A stretch of DNA of 64,000 nt. Origin: Notospermus geniculatus. Its lineage: Eukaryota > Nemertea > Pilidiophora > Heteronemertea > Lineidae. The notes beneath the pieces are model-generated. The model ran no database searches and was not told where the DNA came from. It saw only the letters and a program-made list of their open reading frames with translations. Position 1 is the stretch's first letter, and each line of letters starts with the position of its first letter. This document shows, piece after piece, positions 14,601 to 26,600 of this stretch. The translations under genes and the position numbers were made by a program. Location of the stretch: the NCBI GenBank assembly GCA_002633025.1, contig NMRB01000447.1, forward strand, positions 40,814 through 104,813. Reading direction: 5' to 3'.

Positions 14601-17600
14601 CTGATTTACATCAGATCTTACCCAATCAGATCTTACTAGAAAGTGCCTGAGGAAAAGGGCCGAAAATTTGCAAAATTCGGAGACAACTTTTCTTATTATA
14701 TCATTAGATCTTACCCTGAGCAGTGGAATGGATAATTTTCCAAGGAATTCTGTCTTCTTGTCTTTGTCTTCATCGTAAACAGTAATCGCAAGGATGGAAT
14801 GGATGTCCTTCACATTGCTGGAAACCAAGGAAGACCCAAGTGAATTTTTACAATGTATATGCAGGAGGAAACCAGAGTCCCTGCAGAAAGTTGCTATGCC
14901 AAAAGAAGCTACAGAACGTTGCACAATTGACCTCCCTTCCACGCCGCGCACCATCTGCGTACCACATGCAGCATCATGTGCGTACCGTCCTCATATCTTC
15001 CGCGGACGTCGCACGCCGCCGTGGAAGGCACGCAGTGAAGACGTAACGTCATTCGCCTGTGGTGCACGGACGTCACGCAGAAGATACGTGACGCACCCGT
15101 ACCATACGCAATGAACTGAAGCGTACTTTCCTCGTGACGTACGTGGATAAAGGTAGGTCAATTGTGCAACATACTGTAGTTATAAGTTCCTCTGTCACCT
15201 TAGGAATCTATGTATGGGCTTGATTAGGTACCATGGTATGCATTGCTCGGACCCACAACCTAAGAGGTGACAGTCACTCATGTTTTCACTGCATCAATCT
15301 GACCCATCTGAGTGAACGAGAATGCCAATACCAGGCATATTATCACTCTGCGCTGTAAGCAAATCAGTAGGCCCATGTAAGCATGTTCACTTGAGCTGAG
15401 TGTTAAGTCACAAAATGAATAGCTCCACGTGTAGCCTACTCACAAGGTAAAGATTTTACCCCACTCGGGGCAAAGAGTCTTGTATTCAGTTTGAGTTTGT
15501 AATCTGGCATTGACGAGCTCGAGAACACAAAATGGATCACTCTTTCCATTCAGATCAGCAGCGGCAAGTCCCTGAGCTTTGATAACTGGCAAAAGAAAGA
15601 TACCATTTGTGAATGAATAACGAATCCAATCACATTAGGAACAACAACCAAAGACTCCTAGCATCATCAGCAGAACTAGTTTCATTTTTATAAAAATTTT
15701 ATTGCTGGATTGATAACTGCCAAGAAAAGCTTCTCACTCGCTGGTGGCAAGATACCAACCATGTCAACTATCTTAATCTTGGGATCAAAAATTTTAAGTC
15801 TCGTGATGCCGAGATGTGTGGAAACGTCAGTAATGATGCACATTTCATAAGAGCACAACTATCGGCACCGACAGGGTATCAACAACAATAGAAGGTACAC
15901 TCTCTACCTACAGAGAATGAACTTTCATGAACTGGTATCAGCTTACCTTTTACTTGTAGCCAGCCAACATCTTTGAAATTCTTGAACGAATTCATAATAC
16001 CCTGAAAGCATAAAGGAAACTCATGAGAAGCTGCAAGAAAATCTCTTTACACAGCCTGGAGCCATAGGCATTATGGTGGGTACCGGTATGAATGATTTTA
16101 ACCATTTCAGTGCCGGGCGTATGACATTCTGTGTCATAATACACTATCCAACGTGCATGTATACTAGAATCGGCACTGAATATGTGTTAATGCAGGAAGG
16201 TATTACCCAAACCTGCCAATGGTTATAGGGCAAGAAGACATGCAGGAAACAACAAACAGTTCGTCATGTGTATTTGGCGCACCCAATCAGCTTCATCGAA
16301 CGAGAGCAACCACTTACGTATCGTCTTACAATCTCCTCCCTCTCCTTTGGGTTGTGGACGAAATTCGACAGGTCCGATATCGTCTCGCTTCCCTGAGTCC
16401 CACTTATCGTCAGCAGCATTTTGATAACACCGGCACCATCTTCAAGCGGTTGCTCTATCGTGTGTGTCACCTCGCGCTCCAGATCAGCTAAGTCTATCAC
16501 AGCCCTTCAATAAAGACATACAAACGCATTATGACAACTGGGAATATTTTGGATAGGAATTAAAGCCCCACTGTATTGAATTTTATGATATTTTCAAAAT
16601 GTTAGGAGAGAGCACATAGAGGTCTCATAGCTTGTGAAGGTCCCCAAAATGCTCGCTGATACGTACTTCAGAGAATCAAGGCATAGGTTTCAGCACACAT
16701 TGAACAAAAACTGCAGGGAGAGCCCTAATGTATTCAGGTGGAGCGCAGTACATTTTACACTACGTTGACATCGTGCACCGACATCAAGAATCGCGGCGAT
16801 GATTTGCGTTTTTCAAATTCAATACAGTGGGGCTTTAAAATGGAACTTCCCTTAATGGACACCTTGTAGTCATGAGGACACCATCTCTTGAAGGACATCA
16901 AAGTTATGTCCAAATTTGTCATTTCTATTCATTTTCACCTCTGTAATCAGACACCCACAGATTAAGGACGACATTTGTCAGTCGAAAAAGGGTCCTTCAT
17001 AGAGTGGTACCACCACTCTTTTCATTATGTGAAAATCAATGGTGAAAATTTGTTGACAGCACTGGATAATTGCATTGTAATGAAGATAAAAATCAGAGCA
17101 CCCGTAGAAAACCTACGCTACAAAATATCTCTTTGTTAGGAAAGAAGCTCCTTGGAACTGACACCACCCCAACCACCACCACAGAGATTTCATTGAGACA
17201 ATGAAGAGATTGCATGACCAAATACAATCGTTCCTACGTTGTGTCCCCCTTTTAAGAAAGATTTGCCACGAATCTTTACACCAATTAATACATTTCCTTT
17301 CTGAGTAAATTTCAACGCGATTCCATGGCAACAGAAATCTATGAAACTAAGGTAGCAATAGTTACTCAAACATTCTTCATACAACACGTGATTAATATTC
17401 TTCGCATTGCAGAACGTTTTCCACCATAATGAAGCATTCGGGATAAAAGCACAAAATGGTTTACCCAATTCGATCAAAGAGCTGATTTCAAAGAACATCA
17501 AATTTCTTTCCAATTTCAGAATTAACCAACGCAAGGCTGTGTCTCTTTGAATTATTGATTAGCATTTACAAACTAAGATACCAGCTGAGCTGCCTACGAA

Positions 17601-20600
17601 ATAACATCGCAAAGCGCTGGCGCTAAATGTCAATCTCTCATGTTTTTGTATGTGTAGTAGAAAGTCAGAGGACTGATCATCTAATGCCTTGTGTTTACAG
17701 CATCATAACGGAAGGTGCTCACGTCATTTGAGACAACTTGTCTCACAAGACGATGGGGCCTCACAGAGTTGGAGCATCACAGAATCCTAGTGCAATCTGA
17801 ATACCTGAGGCTACAGGGTTGCCCAGAAAAAGTGTCCCTCTCGTACCATAGCATTTCTATTGTCTACCTATTGCGAGGGGCGCTTTTTATGGGCCACCCT
17901 GTGTAGTAATGGATGTATCCTCTGAGAAATTCGCCCCCTAATGGTTATTGGTTAGGGCTAGCTACAAGTATTTAATGGATTTACCGTTAGGGGGCGAAAT
18001 GGGAAGGGGCGAAGTGGGAATAAACCCTCTGAGATGCTGATATGTATCATGTATCATTTGGAAACTTCATAACCCTTTTGGATCTTACGCTTATACTATG
18101 GTGTGGAGTCCACGACAGGCTACTGTCCACCTGTGTGGGGTCTTTTACTTGCCCTGGCATAGACACTCAGGTACAAGGGAGTATGACAGACCCTACTTGG
18201 TCCAGAACTTTTTTTCACAGCTTTTCTCATACATGTCCTGGCCGGGGATCGAACCCACGCACTGACCCTGTTAGCATTGAAAGTCAAGCGTGTTAGACCA
18301 CTCGACCACCAGGCCAAGACTCAACCACCAAGGCCAAGATATGGTCAAAGAATGCTCAGCCCTGACTGTGAACATTGAAGGCGTCTCAGTCTTACCTTCC
18401 CATGAAGTCATTCTTGCCACCAATGTCATAGTCCATCACAGTCAATTCAAGCTGGCTTGTCTGTTCATCGTACATGTACAGATCAAACTGTTCCCGCCAA
18501 GTTGGATGTAGCGTCTTCGGCTTCCACTGGAAAGAACAAGAATGATGTAAGAACGGCAAGTTAACACGCTGACTGCCATGGCTAAAATATCATTTTATCC
18601 TCCATTGCCATGACTACCAGGCCTACATAAGGGACACACTCCGCGTGAGCTACTGCAAAATCCTGTACGCAGTCAGACATACTTCACTGCGGACAGCGAA
18701 TATAGACCCTGCAGGTGTAGGCCTATTGTGTGTATTTATAGATCGCGGTATGCAGAGCTGGCCTAATACATTAGTTTCACAGTAGCTCACGCGGAGTGTG
18801 TCCCTTATGATTTCAACAGGTCTATTTCAAGTTATTTCATATTGCCAACTACGAGTCGTAGCTGTACGCCCTCTAGCCTGTTCCCATACATCTGGTCAAT
18901 CCCCCACCTGCCAGTATGATCATTGGAAGGCTCTTCGTCATTGCCAAAATGTGTGTCATGTGGTTCGTTTGCCTTTCGTTTGGCGCATGAAAAAGCAAAC
19001 GTTGGAATTTCGTTTGGATATGAACCGTTTGACGCATTTCGTTTGACATGAAAACGTTTGCATTCGGTGCCGTTTGGTTTTCGTTTGGGGCGAATTCATT
19101 TCAAAACCGTTCGGAACATCGTTGGAAAATCACTTCAGTTTCATTGGACTATAAAAATTTCAAACGATTTGCAAACGACATTGACATACGTTTGAAACGC
19201 GTTTGAAATGAAAACAATTTGGAGACGATCCCTAATATGAGAGGTACCGCTGTGGTAGATGATGGATGCCTCTAGTAATCCGAGTGCCGATTTTGACAGT
19301 CAGGTTCGTATGACATTCTTCAAATTCAAATGATTAGCCTGCAAATTAATTTGGAATTATGAATGCTATTCGCTCACAGTTTCAATTCCTAGTCCGCAAC
19401 TAATCTTAATTTTACTACCGTAAAACAAAAAGCAAAATGTTGTCAACCAATCAATCACCAACAGCATTTTTGGTGTGCAGGGACCTGGTTGCCAGTAGTT
19501 ACCACCAGTTTCATTGGCTAGTTTGCCAACGGACTGCTAATGACCATGCCCATGCCATGCTACGCAATAAATGCCTACAGAACGAAGCATAGCTTCTAAG
19601 TGACGTCTTTGCAGTACAGGGTGTGCCAAGAACATATCCCAAAGCAACAGACACAGTACATTTCTCATCAGGGATATTTGTTGGACCACCCATGCAAAGG
19701 GGTAAGCCATTAAGTTTTAATTTTATGAGGAAGGCGCACACTTTTCCCATCAGTTATGTCTGGAGTTGACAACAAGCACTGAAGGACACCAGCGAAACCC
19801 CAAAAGCCTTGTGATCAGCAAAGCACTCGGTGTCAATTAGGCCTACACACTATTCCCCAGCCGAAGAAGAAATGAACCATATGAACTTTATGGTTGAACC
19901 ATGAACTGTGACCAAATAACACTGAAGTTCATAGTAAACCTATGAACTGTTATCACTGTTATCTGTCCGCAGTTAATGGTTGAACTTATGAACTTCATTG
20001 TTATTTGACCGCAGTTAATGATTCAATCATAAAGTTCATGGTTCATTTTTTCCAGGGAGAAGATCTACTGGTACACCTGAACAAGGTTCTCCATCTGGAA
20101 AATCAAAAGCAGTGCATCCGCATCTTGTCTATTCAGGATTAGGAAAAGAAATTCCCTCGCAAATCTCAAGGATATATTTTTAATTGCCATGACATTTTAC
20201 CAACAGAAGCATGGAAGAGGGTCCCCAAAAGGTGGAATGAAGAAAACTGTAGCTGGTAAGTTTACATGTACAAGCAATAGCCACAACCCCAAGCTAAAAT
20301 CATCACTGTGCATTTTGTCACCAGATCCGTAACCTACGTGATATTTTATTAGCGTGCTGATATTGCCTCAAACACACTTTTTTCATTTACCGGTATCTAT
20401 GTTCTTACCGTTGCAGTCTGAGCAGCATATTGGATTACAGATAAAGACAGTCAGCACAAGTATTGCGTTAGCTGACAAAGAACATCAATCCTGCAGGTTG
20501 CTTTTCCTTCAGGATTTAGCAGTCCAGTGGACGGATGAAGAGATGTGGCCTCAATTTTTTTCAAATGCGACATTGCAACAAGTGGTTGGGATATGTGAAT

Positions 20601-23600
20601 GAAATAGCGCTGATCGTTTCATTTGTTTGTGGGAACCGTACTGCAAGACGTACTGGAATGGTTTTGGTGTGAATGTGCCTTTATGCTGATAGGGCATCAC
20701 ATGTCATGGATTGTGCTGCACTAACCCATCTTGTCCAAACAAGGCCATCGACTGCGTCTTTAGCCTTGTCCCAATCATGTCATCTTTTGCGTTAACTCAT
20801 AAACTATAAATGAATCTGACCCCTACTTGACCCCGCCTCTGAGCCAATCAGAACTCCTGAAACAAATTGCCATTCGGTACGTTCTCCTCTCTTCCCGCAC
20901 ACATTTGTAACACAGGTTTTGACTGGCACATCGATTAGCCTTTGCACACTGATGATTGGCTGAGGCTCTGAGCTCCTCAGAAGCGGGAAATGTGATGGAT
21001 TCAAACGAGGCTAGATGGGCGTCAGGCCAGATAGACTGGTGAGAATCAGATGCACTAACCTTGCTTTTGTACTTTTCATTGCCGAGTTTGAATTTCACGA
21101 AAGGATCACTGNTAGGGCATCACATGTCATGGATTGTGCTGCACTAACCCATCTTGTCCAAACAAGGCCATCGACTGCGTCTTTAGGCCACACTTTTTAT
21201 ATTTATTGGATTACGGATTTTTCAGGCCAAAACCTATGTAGGAGGGGAGGGAATAAAAATAAAAATAAAATACAAAAATCTTTGACTTTTTAATTTTTTC
21301 CCTAGTGTTACGTGCTATGCGTCACAGAAATTCAAGGGGGAGGGAATAAAAAAAGTGAAATGTGGTAAAAAAGAAATAAAACCTTTTATTGATGCAACAG
21401 TAGAACAAGAGATAGGGCCTACATAGGGGCCTATATCCTGAAAATACAGGGCGTCAGCATTTAAATGTCTTTTACATTGCACCTAGTGGTCGGCGGGAAA
21501 AAAACAAGAACACAAAATAGACCATCGGGAATTTTATTTTTTTTCAACATTTTCAAAAAACCTGGGGGGCGGATCCGTAATCCAATAAATAAAAAAAGTG
21601 TGGCCTTAGCCTTGTCCCAATCATGTCATCTTTTGCGTTAACTCATAAACTATAAATGAATCTGACCCCTACTTGACCCCGCCTCTGAGCCAATCAGAAC
21701 TCCTGAAACAAATCGCCATTCGGTACGTTCTCTTCTCTTCCCGCACACATTTGTAACACAGATTTTGACTGGCACATCGATTAGCCTTTGCACACTGATG
21801 ATTGGCTGAGGCTCTGAGCTCCTCAGAAGCGGGAAATGTGATGGATTCAAACCAGCTAGATGGTCGTCAGGACAGACAGACTGGTGAGAATCAGATGCAC
21901 TAACCTTGCTTTTGTACTTTTCATTGCCGAGTTTGAATTTCACGAAAGGATCACTAAGCCCATTATCATCCATCGGCAGAAGGTTGTACCCTTCCACAAG
22001 GACTATCGTCACCACACTACTCCATATCTGACTCTTCAGACGCTTGGCTTGTTCTGAGAGCTTCATACTGCGTTGAAAAAACTGCAAAGAGAGAGAAGTT
22101 AACCAAGTTATTTAGTTGTCAAATGACTACAAACCTGACAGCTTACACCTGAAAATGCAGATGTACCATGATTACAAACCTGACAAGATTACACCTGAAA
22201 ATGCAGATGTACCATGACTACAAACCTGACAGATTACACCTGAAAATGCAGATGTACCATCTGACTACAAACCTGACAGATTACACCTGAAAATGCAGAT
22301 GTACCATCTGACTACAAACCTGACAGATTACACCTGAAAAGCAAATGTACCATCTGACTACAAACCTGACAGATTACACTGGAAAATGCAGATGTACTGG
22401 GTACCATGACTACAAACCTGACAGATTACACCTGAAAATGCAGATGTACCATGAACCTGACAGATTACACCTGGAACTGCAGATGTACCATGAGGTCAAC
22501 AGCCTCAATGTTTGCACAGGCAATAACCCTTAATCCACCAAATTGATGGAGCAATTTTCATGACTTTGACAAAAGATTATCAAAAATCATCAGTACAAAA
22601 ATCTACACCAATTTTCATCTCTTCGCTAATGATCCGTTTCATCAACTTGCAGAGCGATTGCTGGTTGATTTACAGTACAGGTCACAATTGACATCCCTAA
22701 ATTCGCGTACAAGTTATGCGTAAGTCACTCGTAACTTACGCAACCACTCACGAGCTATGTTACGCGTAACTTACGAGATGAGTTACGCGAATTTCGCTAG
22801 TTACGCAGAGAGTTACACAGTGAGTAATGAGGCAAGTTACGCGATTTTGGGGAGTTACGCAGTGAGTTACGCGACACCAAAGCCTTAGTTATTCGTAAGT
22901 TACTCGTAACTTACGCGAAGCCGTAGGGATGTCAATTGTGACCTGTACTGTAAGGGTTGATAAACGGAAAGTTCATTTCAAGAAACCTACTTTGAACTCT
23001 ATCAGTGGCAAATTAACATCAGCTGACATCTTTGTCAGATTTAATCTGCTGCAGACGATAACTGAAAATGATGTAGACAAAATTCGAATAATACATCCCC
23101 AGGCGCTACGACAACCGTGTATCGATTTTCATCATTGTCATGCTATCATGTTTTCCAATAAAACCACTTTCCTATCGTCAATAAATAGAGCCAGCCACAT
23201 GCTTGGATAAATATTGGAAATAGGTCTGTATTTGGACCTGAAGACTATCTTATAATCTGGAAAGGCAGATTCTCGAGTGTGGAAAACAGGGATTTGGGAA
23301 AAGAGGGGGCGCCCTGTGCTAGGAACATTGAAATTTGCAGTGAATCTCAATGATTTGCTCCAAATTTCAGAATTTCACGGTCGATTTTATAGATTTGTTG
23401 GCCAAAAGGGGAGGCGAGCACCCGGGGTGCCCCCTGGATCCACGCCTGGAAAGGACAAACCCAGCAATTTCAGAAGAGGGACCTGTTTGTCACAAGATGA
23501 TGTGTGCCAGAATTCTAACCCATGACCACAGAGGCAACAAGCACTGAAGATCGTTTTGCACCAGTCAGACTGCTCAGGATTATTCCAAGGTATAGAGCTT

Positions 23601-26600
23601 GCCATTTGAGCTTCCACATGGTGACTACCTAAACTTACCACATCAAATCTGCTGTATTGCTTACGAGCCATTTTCTGCAACCTCTTTCGATTAACAGCCA
23701 AAGTTTCATCCTCAGAAAATAAACCATTCCTCCTCATCATTCGGATTTGATCTGAAGCAGTGTCAGATGCGTAACCATCGCCATCTGACACCCCACTGTT
23801 TGGAGTATCATTTGAATGGACATCATTTGAACTGATGTTTAGACGGTGTGGAACTGACGGCAAGGCAAGTTGACGAGAATACCTCCGCAGTCTTGCAGAG
23901 TGTAGTTCTGTTGTTTCCAAGTCAGTTGTTTTCGATAAGCCTGTTACACCTGATGCTGAGGAGGTTTCTGCAGAATCAAACTGAACTTCATCAGAATGCA
24001 CCAACACATCACTGATAACACCAAAACTTCTCTCATCATCATCTGATACAGGCGACTCGCATGCGAGAATCATCTTGGAGTCCGATACTTGGTCTTCAAA
24101 ATCGAATGATATCCCATTTCGTCGTGACATTCGGTTCGAATCAAAGGACATATCAGACAACTCCGGAGGAAATTCATCCCTTGCGACTTTCTTGTTCTGC
24201 CGCTTGGAAGTAGGCCAACGTCTCCTGAATATCTTCGGCATTATTTATCACTACGACAACGCGATGCTAGCAACGATAGATACAGTCCACAGAATTCATT
24301 AATGCTACATAGGCTAGGCAATGCTAGGCCAAGACGTCCAGTTCAGACAGATATTTAATAACACTGATGTGATTGTGAAGGATCAATAAATCAAACTCGT
24401 GATCCAGAAGAGCATCAACACGCACCAGCAAATCAAACAAAACACGTCACATCTTTCCGTCCTTTATGGTTCATGCACTCAACCCTAGCTGTGCTAGAAT
24501 TGCTCAACAAACTTTCAGAACCAAATTGAAATCCTCTTCAGTGCTGAGGACAGCAGTACACGGAGTACATCCAGATTACTTTTAATCCACTGTGTAATTT
24601 AGTTGGCAAACTTGATATTTTATGAGTGCCAAAAACATGAAAGCTTGATAGCACCTGGAAATAACATTGAATCAAAATCAAAATTTGTCCCTGACTGCTC
24701 TCTGCATAGGTATTTATCTGGGTAAGTTGATCAGCAACAGATGTTATGAGGAAGTCAACATATGTTCATGTTCATGTTCATGTCTTCATGTCAAATCAAG
24801 ATATCAAAATAATCCATGTGATTAATTTGTCATCTATCTCCAATTCAAGTGCAGTCAGAGAGAACTTCACAACACAAACATACTAAATCACACAGACAGA
24901 ATTATCTGCACACACAAACATCACCATGACATTGCCTACTGTACAATAAATCCTCAGGCACCAACATGCGAAGTTTACTTCTCCTAGAACCCAAATGATA
25001 TCAAGCTGACTCAATATTGTCACTTTGACTTCCTCCCAAAGCTGACTAAATCCAATCATAGCCCAAGGAAGGAATGCAGAAGGACGAGTAATTTGTGCCC
25101 AAATTGTTTGTCCAATAATTCCAAGCATTACTGACTGAGACACGTAGACACGGATCTGCGTGATGCAACACTCGTCCCTCCATGGGGAAAAGTGCTGGCC
25201 AAAAATGGAGGATTTTATAAGCCAGAGATAATGGGGACAATTCCAAAATTGCAGAACACAAGCTGTGCACAGCGTGAAACGTAATGCGTCCCTTAATTTG
25301 TCCGTCAGATGTGAACCCTGTGTGTGCATTTGAGAATATGAACAGAAGAGAAAATAATGACCCATGCAGCAATCGAAGTCAACAGGCATTTTATGTGGGT
25401 AGAACTTGGTGAAAGAAATGCAGGAAATTATTTATGGAATCATTCTGATAGAATCAATTAGTCGATAACTACAAGGTTTGAGGCATGGTAGTTCATTAAA
25501 TCAAGCTCATTAATTACTTTGATATAGAATCTCAGATGTTGTGATGACGTGCCGTGATTTTTTTCAGAGAGCTTCCTTTTGTTTTGTTTCTTCGATGATT
25601 GACGTTGCATGGATACAGTTACAAAGCGAAGAATTGTTGGTTTCATTGGCTCACAAGGCAAGAAACCATGTAAGAGACAAATATCAAACACGGTGGTTAG
25701 CCGATACCGCTATGTATTGTGATATTCTCTCGGGAGACTCTTTTTGGAAAGATGTTTACAACCAGAGACCTGTTGTGGGTGATGAGAATTTGAGAAAGGG
25801 TGTTTGTCTTGGCTCAAGGACTCCAGCAAATAACAATGAGGAGGGCACCGTGTGGCACCACATGGCGTCGCTGCGAGCGTTGCGACCGAAATTTCTTTTT
25901 TCTAACGTTATTTCAGTTAACTTCTGGCATGAAAATGAACCATTTGTTTCGGTCACCCGACAGTAAAACTTACATCATCCTGTAGTAGATGAAAATTTCT
26001 CTAATTTCATTGCTTTTTTCCTTAAAACGACGAAATGTGACACCGATAAATGCATACGTTTTGTCTCATTATTCCTGTAGAAAAATGTACAGGTCATTTC
26101 TCATGACGCAACGTCAACACAACACAATGACGTCGCTAAGGTCACTTCGCTCGCAGTGCCGACCTGTCAGGATAAACAAAATATCTTCCTCCTCATTGAA
26201 AGAATATTCCATAGTTCTAACCAGTCCAGTTCTCACACTCAGAATCCTGTATGAATTCTTGATTTCCCACAAAAACAACTTTTTCGTCAATTGAGGAATC
26301 TGAGTTTTGATCCTTGAGAAAATGGAGAAAGCTATGAAGCTGCAAATTGCAGCGATTACATGTATTCTGTACAGCACAACAAATAATCCCGCAATCTGCA
26401 AGTGAACATAGCTTTTTCCGTTTTCCCAAGGATCACATCACAACTCGGATTGACGAAACAGAACAGCCCCTTTAAAGAAAATCTGCGGCGTTTATCAATA
26501 TGTTGCCAAACCAGTGATCTCATATCATAGCAGCCTGGCTTTCATGGCTAAGATACTTCTGTTCAAATTTATGATCAAAATAACATTGAAAGGTCAAAAA

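Larger units (their letters stand above)
20690..21955. repeat. Tandem duplication of 422 bp, second copy carrying a MITE
   Basis: 20690-21111 and 21113-21955 match except for a few percent substitutions and a 423-bp insertion in the second copy. An N separates them. The second copy runs into the functional C2B exon. Confidence 0.95.

Noticed and set aside
22127-22492. CRISPR-like array
   Set aside because: Units are directly tandem with no unique spacers, and the DNA is eukaryotic.
24883-25389. 168-codon minus-strand frame with hydrophobic stretches
   Set aside because: No recognisable family, no supporting splice context with MCTP and an overlapping frame of similar length, so composition is the likelier cause.
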